DNA of 14,222 nt, taken from positions 1 through 14,222 of the forward strand of contig JBHIBA010000091.1 of assembly GCA_046758845.1 (NCBI GenBank), read 5' to 3'. The translations under genes were made by a program, and so were the position numbers. Source of the DNA: JBHIBA01 sp046758845 (lineage in GTDB: Bacteria > UBA8248 > JACPRG01 > G963555815). The first letter of the stretch is position 1; each line of letters opens with the position of its first letter. Of this stretch, positions 7,314 through 13,943 are shown piece after piece. The notes under the pieces were generated by a model that was given only the letters and a program-made list of their open reading frames with translations, was not told where the DNA came from and made no database searches.

Positions 7314-8521
7314 TGAAGTTGTCACGCTGGAGTGTAGCTGTGGGTGTGGCGACCGTTGCCGTCGTGAGCCTGATGGTTTCCGTCCGGGATCTCTCGTGGT
7401 CGTCCCACCTCCCAGAAGACCCGCTGGAAGGGATGGGCCTGTTCGTCAAGAAGGGATGCATCAATTGCCACGCCATTCAAGGCCAGGGAGGGAAGGCGGG
7501 CCCCGACCTGGCCAAGGTTCAAGTCGGTCACAGCTTCCTCGGCCTGGCCGGGATCATGTGGAACCACCTGCCCAAGATGGCGATGGAGTTCAGGCGGCTG
7601 CACGTTCCTCATCCCAAGCTGACCCAGGAAGAGGCCTCTCGCATCATGGCCCTGCTCTACTCGCTGAGCTTCCTGGATCGGCGGCCCGATCCGGTTCGGG
7701 GACGGGAGGAGTTCGACGTCAAGGGTTGCCGCGGATGCCACTCCGTCGGGGGGCAGGGGGGGTTCGACGGCCCCCCCCTCGATGGATTCGGGGGAAAGGT
7801 CTCGCCGGCCTTCGTCGCAGCGGCCTTCTGGGACCGGGGGCTCGGCATGGCGCGCACGGCCCAAGAGAAGGGGATCAAGTGGCCGCGTTTTGAGGGAGAC
7901 GAGTTGGCGGACATCAACGCCTACCTTCGGACCCAGGGAACGGCACGGAAGGAGCAGCGCGTATACCTCAAGCCGGGCAGCCCCGATGCCGGCAGGGAAC
8001 TCTTCGTCTCCAAGGGGTGCATTCAGTGTCACGCCATTCTCGGCAAGGGCGGCAGGGTGGGGCCGGATCTTGGGCGGCACGAGCTCAAGCGCAGCCTGAC
8101 GCGGATCGCGGGCGTCATCTGGAACCACGGGCCTGGGATGTGGGAGGAAATCGTGAAGCGCAAACTGGACTTGACGCTGAACCCCCAGCAGATGCTCCAT
8201 CTGCTCAGCTACCTTTACTTCATCCAGTACAGCGATCCTCCGGGAGACGCCAAGGCGGGGCGGAAGGTTTTTGAGGTCAAAGGCTGTGCGCTATGTCACC
8301 GCAGCGCGTCGCAAGGAGGGGGAATCGGCCCCGACCTGGCCGGAAAGAAACTCAATTCGCCTACTGGGGTTTTCGCGGAAATGTGGAATCACGGTCCCAA
8401 GATGGGGGAACAAGCCCGCGCGATGGGCATGACGTGGCCCAACCTCGGCGCAGGCGAAATGGCGGACCTCATTGCGTACATCCGCTCCATTCAAAGACAG
8501 CGGCCAGCCGTCAACCGGTAA
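7313..8521 (+). CDS. Tetraheme cytochrome c made of a duplicated diheme unit
   Basis: This 402-residue periplasmic electron carrier has an N-terminal hydrophobic segment (about residues 8-24) that is either a signal peptide or an anchor. Four monoheme class-I-like domains follow, with heme motifs CINCH (49-53), CRGCH (139-143), CIQCH (236-240) and CALCH (325-329). Each motif is followed about 30 residues later by a shared element: IMWNHLPKM (81-89), AFWDRGLGM (171-179), VIWNHGPGM (268-276) and EMWNHGPKM (356-364). The final methionine is a good candidate for the sixth heme ligand. Domains 1 and 3 resemble each other (CHAI-x-G-x-GG-x2-GPDL, ending in a leucine/tyrosine-rich helix). Domains 2 and 4 share a KG(I)xWP...ADL/IxAYxR ending. 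The protein therefore looks like an A-B-A-B duplication. It probably carries electrons to or from the quinone-linked complex encoded upstream, in the position where alternative complex III encodes monoheme ActE. Confidence 0.92.
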   Translation: MKLSRWSVAVGVATVAVVSLMVSVRDLSWSSHLPEDPLEGMGLFVKKGCINCHAIQGQGGKAGPDLAKVQVGHSFLGLAGIMWNHLPKMAMEFRRLHVPHPKLTQEEASRIMALLYSLSFLDRRPDPVRGREEFDVKGCRGCHSVGGQGGFDGPPLDGFGGKVSPAFVAAAFWDRGLGMARTAQEKGIKWPRFEGDELADINAYLRTQGTARKEQRVYLKPGSPDAGRELFVSKGCIQCHAILGKGGRVGPDLGRHELKRSLTRIAGVIWNHGPGMWEEIVKRKLDLTLNPQQMLHLLSYLYFIQYSDPPGDAKAGRKVFEVKGCALCHRSASQGGGIGPDLAGKKLNSPTGVFAEMWNHGPKMGEQARAMGMTWPNLGAGEMADLIAYIRSIQRQRPAVNR

Positions 8522-9326
8522 TTGCGAATTCTTCATCAGGGGAGCCTGGGAGGACTTCCGACTTCACTCGAAGGACCGGTGGAAGTTGGGACATCGGGGC
8601 CTTGGCAATCGGCGGTCCAGTGCAGCATCCGAGCCGGACATGAAAGGCCGCCTGTGGAGGACCCCGACCGATGGGAGTGCACTCCTTCAGGCCGAGGGTT
8701 GGTTCTTTCGCGCTCACCGGCTCGATCGAACCCGGGGCGGGTGAAGTATCGCCGGGGGCCTGGCCCTGAAGACGAAGGCACCGGTGCCTTGTCGACCCAT
8801 CGGTAGGGTAAAACCTCGCGGCCAGTGAACAAGGAGACCCCCATTCCTGCCTACGAGACCTTCGCAAATCACAAGATGCAAGCTTGCCGGCCCATCCCCC
8901 ATTCGCTGGTTTCGCTTCATTTTTGATCGGGTGCGTCTCCCTCTCCGAATGGAGAGGGAGACGCATATTCTTGAACATGGCCTCTATGATCCCCGGGATT
9001 CCTTTTGCGGGACAGCCTTTCCCTTTTTCCCACCGCGCGAGAGTGCTAACGTCGATGTTTAACTCTCTGGCCGACGCCTCCTGGCTCATCCCAAGCCTCT
9101 TCCGTGCCCGACCAATCTTTTCTCCCAAGTTTCGGGGCGGTCCATGCCAAGGGGTGTACCCGAGAAAGGCCGCGATCTTCGCCAGAAATGGAAGAGAAGG
9201 GGCATTTCGCCCGGTTTCCCAGAACTGAACCGTGGTTGCGTTGCCACCCTGTAACTGGGCCATCTCGCGCTGCAAGGGCCCCAGGTCCAGCCTGCGCTCT
9301 CGGATGTGATCACCTAATAAATTCAA
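8511..9326 (-). CDS. Double helix-turn-helix (XRE-like) regulator with doubtful run-on C-terminus
   Basis: The first ~115 residues contain two tandem HTH units. The first starts GDHIRERRLDLGPLQREMAQ and continues through TTVQFWETGRNAPSLPFL to AAFLGY. The second is LGEKIGRARKRLGMSQEASA followed by NIDVSTLARWEKGKGCP. This is a recognisable family of short DNA-binding proteins with the R-R-L-D-L-G-L-L-Q and S-T-L-A-R-W-E signatures, usually little longer than the two HTH units. The frame continues for another ~150 residues with no domain features, crosses a perfect hairpin at 8932-8965, and overlaps the convergent cytochrome stop. That tail is probably translated non-coding DNA after loss of a stop, so only about 8960-9326 is well supported. 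The start is TTG at 9326, with no strong ribosome site. QLQGGNATTV in the first unit departs from the usual QLGV-x2-(A/T)T, hinting at early decay. It may be a non-functional relic. Confidence 0.5.
   Translation of the reverse strand: MNLLGDHIRERRLDLGPLQREMAQLQGGNATTVQFWETGRNAPSLPFLAKIAAFLGYTPWHGPPRNLGEKIGRARKRLGMSQEASARELNIDVSTLARWEKGKGCPAKGIPGIIEAMFKNMRLPLHSERETHPIKNEAKPANGGWAGKLASCDLRRSRRQEWGSPCSLAARFYPTDGSTRHRCLRLQGQAPGDTSPAPGSIEPVSAKEPTLGLKECTPIGRGPPQAAFHVRLGCCTGPPIAKAPMSQLPPVLRVKSEVLPGSPDEEFAITG
8775..8790. repeat. Perfect 16-bp palindrome
   Basis: AAGGCACCGGTGCCTT is perfectly self-complementary, and GAC/GTC on either side can extend the stem past one unpaired base. It lies in the poorly conserved DNA downstream of the cytochrome operon. 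It could be a protein-binding site or part of a termination region; no T-run follows on either strand. Confidence 0.45.
8932..8965. repeat. Perfect 15-bp inverted repeat with GAAT loop
   Basis: TGCGTCTCCCTCTCC at 8932-8946 pairs without mismatch with GGAGAGGGAGACGCA at 8951-8965 around a four-base loop. It lies just past the second HTH unit of the minus-strand regulator, about where that family normally ends. Neither side has a proper T-tract: the plus strand continues ATTCTTG and the minus strand continues CCCGATC. It is therefore not a textbook intrinsic terminator, though it may serve as one or be a REP-like or mobile-element remnant. Confidence 0.6.
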
Positions 9327-9488
9327 GAAGTCAGGGTATATGGGTGGGAGGGGCTTTCTCGCTCTAAGCGTGACATGGCAAAAAGGGAACGCAACCCTGA
9401 ATGTGCAGCGTGGGAGTGACCATGAAATCAGCCTGCACTCACCTTTGGACTTTCCCTCTGTCCAGCCAAGACATAGACCAAAGAATCA
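9327..9488. other. Gap between the two HTH sequences
   Basis: This divergent spacer separates the minus-strand HTH gene from the plus-strand HTH relic. No gene is apparent; a plus-strand open frame at 9340-9534 shows no protein-like features. No clear promoter boxes or repeats were found by eye. Confidence 0.4.
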
Positions 9489-9733
9489 AAACGTTATGAC
9501 TCACAAGGGCCTTGAAACAGGAGGGATTGGCTGAGGCGGTGGGAGTGAACGGAGACACAGGCAGAACCTGGGAGAAGAACGGGTGCAAACCTGCGTCTTG
9601 GCTGCTCAGAGGGGTAGAGGAGTTCTTTGCAACGGGTTTGGAGCCCTCACCGCAGGCCCACTCACGGTCAAACAGCGTCAACGGGATTTCTGGTCCCCAG
9701 GGAAAGCCCGTTCCTTCTGAAAGCGTTCGTTAA
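9489..9733 (+). pseudogene. Frameshifted relic of a helix-turn-helix gene
   Basis: From 9512 the frame reads LKQEGLAEAVGV, then NGDTGRTWEKNGCKPAS, which matches the (L/K)QxEVAExLGV-x3-T-x3-WExxxxxP core of the same HTH family as the minus-strand gene at 8960-9326. The residues expected just before it (K-R-x-D-x-x-G) appear at 9489-9509 as KRYDSQG in a different frame, which then hits a stop. A single frameshift near 9507-9512 would join the two pieces. No ribosome site or intact N-terminus is present. The remaining residues to the TAA at 9731-9733 show no second HTH unit. I read it as a decayed copy, though the match is short and made by eye. Confidence 0.35.
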
Positions 9734-10725
9734 GTAAGCCGAAGCCGCTCGGCCAAAAGGCGAAAGGCCTTTTTGCGGTTCTCCGCGGTCCCTCGCAGAG
9801 ACAGGACTAGTATCTCAAGCCCCGTTTCAGAGTATTCCTTGATCCGGTCCACCGCCATCTCGGGCGTGCCCGTTACAGTGTGCGCATGGACGACTTCCTC
9901 AGGGATGAGGCGCTTCACGGCTTCCCAGTCCTCTCGCACGAAAGCATCGTTAATCGCGCTCTTATCCAGCTTCGTCCCGGTTACATCCAGGTTGGGCTGC
10001 TGGGCGGGGCTCCTGAGAAGATAGGCTAAACCCTTTTGGCTTGCGTCCAAGGCTTCTTCATAATTCTTGGTGACGCTTGTGAAGATGAAGCTGGCAACGG
10101 TGAAATTTTCCTTTCCTCTCGCGCAGCGAGCCTGTCCTTTCCTCACGTGCTCCAGCGCCCAGGCGATGTACTCGGACGAGCCGCCGGCCGTGAGCAGCAC
10201 CCCGTCAGCCGCCTCGCCGCTGAGTTCGCACATTTTCGGCCCCATCGCTGCGATGTAGATGGGGATCGACTTTGGGACCCGAAAATCCAGACGGACACCC
10301 TTCAGTTGGACGGTCTCGCCGCCGAATTCGATCCGGCTTCCCTCAGCCTCCCAGAGCCTTTGGATGGACTCGATCATCTCGCGGATGCGGGTCAGCGGTT
10401 TCTTGAGGGCGATGCCCATTTCGCCGAGGACATTGGGGTTGGCCGTCCCCACGGCCAGCATCACCCGTCCGGGCGCGTACTCGGCCAGCGTCGAGATACC
10501 CATTGCCCAAAAAAGGGGATGGGCCACATACGGGCTCAGCGCCGTGGGGGCCACCCGAACCTTTCGGGTTTCGCCTAGATAGGCCATGGAGGCCGTCACT
10601 GCCTCTCGGTATCCCAGATGCTCTGCGGGCCATACGGAGTGAAAGCCCGCTTCGTCGGCCATTCGGGCCAGCTCAATCATGTCGGAAAGGGTGATCCTTC
10701 CGTCCAGCGAAATCGCAAGTTTCAT
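9730..10725 (-). CDS. LLM-class (luciferase-like) flavin- or F420-dependent oxidoreductase
   Basis: This 331-residue TIM-barrel enzyme belongs to the bacterial-luciferase superfamily, which includes F420-dependent methylene-tetrahydromethanopterin reductase and FMN monooxygenases. Recognisable features are the first strand MKLAISLDGR, the AGFHSVWPAEHLGYREA segment (26-42), VRVAPTALSPYVAHP (57-70), APGRVMLAVGTANP (84-97), and IYIAAMGPKMCELSGEAADG in the middle. Length and motifs are those of a complete protein. It starts with ATG at 10725, 39 bases after the dehydrogenase stop, with only a weak GAGG ribosome site. It is the last gene of the minus-strand operon. Its actual cofactor (F420 or FMN) and substrate cannot be told from the sequence. 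In this context it could oxidise or desulfonate the compound imported by the ABC system, but that is inference. Confidence 0.9.
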   Translation of the reverse strand: MKLAISLDGRITLSDMIELARMADEAGFHSVWPAEHLGYREAVTASMAYLGETRKVRVAPTALSPYVAHPLFWAMGISTLAEYAPGRVMLAVGTANPNVLGEMGIALKKPLTRIREMIESIQRLWEAEGSRIEFGGETVQLKGVRLDFRVPKSIPIYIAAMGPKMCELSGEAADGVLLTAGGSSEYIAWALEHVRKGQARCARGKENFTVASFIFTSVTKNYEEALDASQKGLAYLLRSPAQQPNLDVTGTKLDKSAINDAFVREDWEAVKRLIPEEVVHAHTVTGTPEMAVDRIKEYSETGLEILVLSLRGTAENRKKAFRLLAERLRLT

Positions 10726-10764
10726 ATTCGTTCCCAGCCTCTTATCACACCTGCACCGAGCGGC

Positions 10765-11781
10765 TCACACCCAAAGAGGCTCCTCCCACATCGTCAACAC
10801 TTCTCCGAGGCCCTTGGCTTCAGCGGCGCGGAGAAGCCGGTCGGCTATGGTCACATCCAACCCGGCCACGCCAAGGCAACTGAAGAAAATCACCTCGCTG
10901 TCGGAATTCCGTCCGGGACGGCCGTTGACCACCTCGCCTATGAAGGCCTCAACTCCCTTCCGGCTGAATTTCCCCTCTTTCACCATTCGACCCAGGACAG
11001 TTTGAAGTTGAAGAGAACGTTCCGTGTCGATGATGACCTTGTCCGCCGCGAGGATGGTCTCCGGTTTGTAGTCGTTGTGGGAAATGTTGCCGAGAAAGGC
11101 GCCTTCGGCTATCCATTCCGGCGGGATGTAGGCGCCTTCCGGCCGGACCGTCGTGGCCGGCAGGACGGCGTCGGCTCGTGCCACGGCGTCCTCGGCGGAT
11201 GAGACAACCTCGACGGAAACAGAGAGCTCCGCTTTGGCCCACTCGGCAAAGGAACGCGCACGTCCCTCGACAATCTCGAAAAGCCGTATGTCTGTTGCGT
11301 CTGGAAGCTCGGTGCGTGCAGCCAGGAGCTGGGCCCGGCTGATCGGTCCCGCGCCGATCAGCCCCAATCGGCGGGCATCTCGGCGGGCGAGGTGGCGGAG
11401 TCCGACGCCCGTTACGGCCCCCGTCCGGACGGCGCTGAGGAGGCTCGCCTCCATCACGGCCAGGGGGTGGCCCGTTTCCGGGTCGCTGAGGATTTGCAAT
11501 GCAGTGGCGCGCGGCAGACCCCGGGCCGGGTTGTCCAGGTTGCTCCCCTTCCACTTGATCCCCGCCCGGCCGACGGTTCCCCGCACCCAGGAGGGGTGCA
11601 TCGTTATCCGCCGCCGCCGGGTCTCGCCGTCAAAGTAAAGCGGAGTGAGCGGAACTTCTGTCACGTCTCCGGCGTCGAGCCACCCGAAGGCGCGCTCGAC
11701 ATCGTCGATCGCCGCCTTCATGTCCAAAACACCCGCCTGAATCAGGTCATCTTGGCAGAGAAACCGGATCTGAAGGCTCAT
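10765..11781 (-). CDS. Ornithine cyclodeaminase / mu-crystallin family dehydrogenase
   Basis: This complete 338-residue member of the OCD/mu-crystallin family contains NAD(P)-dependent cyclodeaminases, ketimine reductases and amino-acid dehydrogenases. The substrate-domain segment AGIKWKGSN (73-81, with Lys76) is followed by the family's ILSDPETGHPLAVMEASLLS and the AVRTGA signature (117-122). The Rossmann glycine motif is GLIGAGPISRAQ (140-151). GNISHNDYKPET (231-242) includes Asp237, at the place of the aspartate family members use in catalysis; the alignment is by eye. The ATG at 11781 is 18 bases after the permease stop, so it is probably co-transcribed with the transporter. The family is functionally diverse, and assignment to true ornithine cyclodeamination, ketimine reduction or an SbnB-like activity is not possible here. 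Presence beside a hydantoinase-type gene suggests processing of an amino-acid-like product. Confidence 0.9.
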   Translation of the reverse strand: MSLQIRFLCQDDLIQAGVLDMKAAIDDVERAFGWLDAGDVTEVPLTPLYFDGETRRRRITMHPSWVRGTVGRAGIKWKGSNLDNPARGLPRATALQILSDPETGHPLAVMEASLLSAVRTGAVTGVGLRHLARRDARRLGLIGAGPISRAQLLAARTELPDATDIRLFEIVEGRARSFAEWAKAELSVSVEVVSSAEDAVARADAVLPATTVRPEGAYIPPEWIAEGAFLGNISHNDYKPETILAADKVIIDTERSLQLQTVLGRMVKEGKFSRKGVEAFIGEVVNGRPGRNSDSEVIFFSCLGVAGLDVTIADRLLRAAEAKGLGEVLTMWEEPLWV

Positions 11782-11799
11782 GGGCCCGGTTCGGTCCGA

Positions 11800-12606
11800 T
11801 CACATGGTAGCGCCGAGCTGGGCAGCGATGTCCACCCTCACCCCCTTGACCAGGATGCGCTCCGCAAAGGAGATGAAGCTGAAAAGGGCGATCCCCATGG
11901 CGGAGAGCACAATCACGGTGGCGAAGACCAGCTCGGTTTCCAATACGCCCCCCGCCTCGATGATGAGGTGGCCCAGGCCCTTATTGGCGGCGATGAACTC
12001 CCCCACCACCGCCCCCACCACGGCGAGGGTGATGGCCACCTTCAGGCCGCCGAAGATGCTGGGCAGGGCCTTGGGGAGGCGGAACTTGAGGAAACTTTGA
12101 AGGGGTCCGGCCCCCAGAGAACGCGCCAGATAGAGCATCTCCGGCTCGATGGAGTTCATCCCCACGACGGTGGAAATGACCACCGGGAAAAAGGCGATGA
12201 GGAAGGCCACGACCACCTTGGAAGCGATGCCGAAGCCGAACCAGATCACGATGATGGGGGCCAAGGCCACCTTGGGGACAGTCTGGGAGGAAACCAACAG
12301 CTTATAGGCCACCTTGGCGAAGAGCTTGGAGTAGACAATGCCTGTTGCGATGGGGATCCCCAGAAAGATGCTCAACCCAAACCCCAGCAAGACCTCCCAC
12401 ATGGTGGGCAGGGTATGCTTCCAAAGAAGCAGCCACCTGGCGGCGATCTCGTGACCAATCGCAATCGGACTGGGAAGGACATAGGTCTCGATTTCGAGGG
12501 CCCAAACCACCAGTTGCCAAAACAGGAAGATCCCTAGAACGGCGGCAATAGAATCCCCGTACCGACGTACAATGGTCCTTGCGAGAATACCGAAATTCGG
12601 TCGCAC
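11800..12606 (-). CDS. ABC transporter permease (SsuC/TauC/ThiX type)
   Basis: This 268-residue inner-membrane protein has about six hydrophobic helices and the cytoplasmic EAA loop that contacts the ATPase, seen here as EPEMLYLARSLGAGPLQSF (154-172) continuing into LKFRLPKALPSIF (173-185). Further family marks are ETYVLPSPIAI (40-50) near the N-terminus and VVGEFIAANKGLG (200-212). This is the binding-protein-dependent permease type that imports sulfonates, taurine, nitrate or thiamine-pyrimidine precursors. It starts with GTG at 12606, with a weak GGAAAGGG about ten bases upstream. It lies 115 bases after the substrate-binding protein and 18 bases before the dehydrogenase. No ATP-binding subunit is encoded between these genes or elsewhere in the window, so it must lie upstream of the hydantoinase gene or elsewhere on the genome. 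Confidence 0.93.
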   Translation of the reverse strand: MRPNFGILARTIVRRYGDSIAAVLGIFLFWQLVVWALEIETYVLPSPIAIGHEIAARWLLLWKHTLPTMWEVLLGFGLSIFLGIPIATGIVYSKLFAKVAYKLLVSSQTVPKVALAPIIVIWFGFGIASKVVVAFLIAFFPVVISTVVGMNSIEPEMLYLARSLGAGPLQSFLKFRLPKALPSIFGGLKVAITLAVVGAVVGEFIAANKGLGHLIIEAGGVLETELVFATVIVLSAMGIALFSFISFAERILVKGVRVDIAAQLGATM

Positions 12607-12721
12607 AAAAGGAATGCCCTTTCCGCTCTCAGCGGGGCGAGACTGCCTTCAAAGCGCCCGGCGCAGATTACACCTCTGACGTTCGGTAGGGCTGGAATGG
12701 CTCTCTCAGGCCAAGCCCCCG

Positions 12722-13741
12722 TTACATAGAAGCCCCACCGACAAACTCATTCGTGTAGTATGCCTTGAGCTCTTTCCGTTTCGCGATTCCACCCGTTTTT
12801 TGGAGGGTGTCGAGCGTCTCCTTCCAGTCCTCCGCCGCTTGCCAACCGAGGGGTTTTCCCTTCGTTGCTGGCGATCTTGTCAGCCCATTATTGATAATCA
12901 ACTGCCTCTCTGTGATATCAACTTTTAGGGTTTGGAAGCGCTTGGCGATGATTTCGGCGGCTTCCCTCGGGTTCTTGAGGGTATCTGCCCAACCCTTGGC
13001 GGAGGCGCGGAGGACCTTGCGGATGGTATCGCCGTTGGCCGCCAGGTAATCGTTGCTGACCACGAGGCCATGACCCAGAAGCTTGAATCCCCAATCGAAA
13101 GACGCGAGCGTGTTGAGCTTCTTGCCCATTTTGGCTTCCATCACCGGAAGGTCATTCGTGAAGTAGATGGTGATGAGCTCGGTTTCACCTCGCATGAAAG
13201 CCGGGACACGGCTCCCCCATCCCAGCTTGATGACGTTGATCTTGGCCAGGTCGAGTTTGTGGGCCCGCGCAAAGGCCGGCAGGATGGCCACGAAGGAGTC
13301 CACCGGAGCCACTGCCAGTTTCTTTCCTTCCAGGTCCTTTGGAGTCTTCAGCTGGATGTGGGGATGGGCGGCTACGCCCACGGGCAACTTCTTAACAAAG
13401 TTGGCCACCATCCGGATAGGGATATCTTTGCCAACTCCCTGGGCTGTTTCGAGACCGCCGATGTAGGCAAATTGGTCCTTTCCGGTGGCGATGAGCTTGA
13501 TGGCCACACTGGCGCCGCTGCCCGGCTCTACGGCCACATTTAGGCCCTCAGCCTTGTAGTAGCCCTTGTCCAAGGCCACATAGAGAGGCGCGTATTCGCC
13601 CTTGACCTTCCAGCTCAGCCGAATGACAGACTTCCCGGCGGCTTGCGCGATCGCGGGTCCCAGAAAGATCAGGGCTGCGGCGACAAAAAAGCCCAGCCCA
13701 TTCAGGAGGCGCAATATCCGTCTTCCCCTTGGCGTCTTCAT
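12722..13741 (-). CDS. ABC transporter substrate-binding protein (NMT1/SsuA/ThiY type)
   Basis: This secreted 339-residue protein delivers a small organic ligand to the permease encoded next. Residues 1-35 form a classical signal peptide: basic MKTPRGRR, a hydrophobic core, and AIAQA as a likely signal-peptidase I site. The mature part begins with the NMT1-like strand VIRLSWKVKGEYAPLYVALD (39-58), then KGYYKAEGLNVAVEPGSGAS (59-78). DQFAYIGG (89-96) and LEGKKLAVAPVDS further on are typical of the family. The frame is open further upstream to 13951, but the signal peptide and the AGGAGG at 13749-13754 place the start at ATG 13741. The ligand cannot be deduced: relatives bind sulfonates, nitrate, taurine, riboflavin or pyrimidines. 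The linked hydantoinase and cyclodeaminase-family genes would fit a hydantoin-, pyrimidine- or amino-acid-like ligand. Confidence 0.92.
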   Translation of the reverse strand: MKTPRGRRILRLLNGLGFFVAAALIFLGPAIAQAAGKSVIRLSWKVKGEYAPLYVALDKGYYKAEGLNVAVEPGSGASVAIKLIATGKDQFAYIGGLETAQGVGKDIPIRMVANFVKKLPVGVAAHPHIQLKTPKDLEGKKLAVAPVDSFVAILPAFARAHKLDLAKINVIKLGWGSRVPAFMRGETELITIYFTNDLPVMEAKMGKKLNTLASFDWGFKLLGHGLVVSNDYLAANGDTIRKVLRASAKGWADTLKNPREAAEIIAKRFQTLKVDITERQLIINNGLTRSPATKGKPLGWQAAEDWKETLDTLQKTGGIAKRKELKAYYTNEFVGGASM

Positions 13742-13748
13742 TTCTCCC

Positions 13749-13754
13749 CCTCCT
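13749..13754 (-). promoter_or_regulatory. Strong ribosome binding site deciding the binding-protein start
   Basis: On the minus strand AGGAGG lies seven bases before ATG 13741. It is the best Shine-Dalgarno match in the window, and it selects the start that gives a clean signal peptide over the 70-codon upstream extension. Confidence 0.8.
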
Positions 13755-13943
13755 CTGTTCACGTTTGAAAAGATTTCCAACGATAAAAAGGCCAATCGGC
13801 ACTCTCCTGGCCGGGACGTCCGTAAAGCGTCTCTTTGCTTGGTTATCGATGTCTTCTGATCTTCACCAGAATAACAGAATTCGATGTCTGGTGCCACCCA
13901 GAAAAGGATGGTGTTGAATAGGCAACGCTGAGCGGGATTTGCA

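Noticed and set aside
8932..8965. Calling the perfect hairpin a rho-independent terminator
   Set aside because: Neither strand has a run of T after the stem, so the call is kept as an inverted repeat.
11392..12537. A 381-codon plus-strand frame opposite the dehydrogenase and permease genes
   Set aside because: Its His/Gly/Asp/Glu-rich composition is an antisense artefact; the minus strand encodes well-defined families in both halves.
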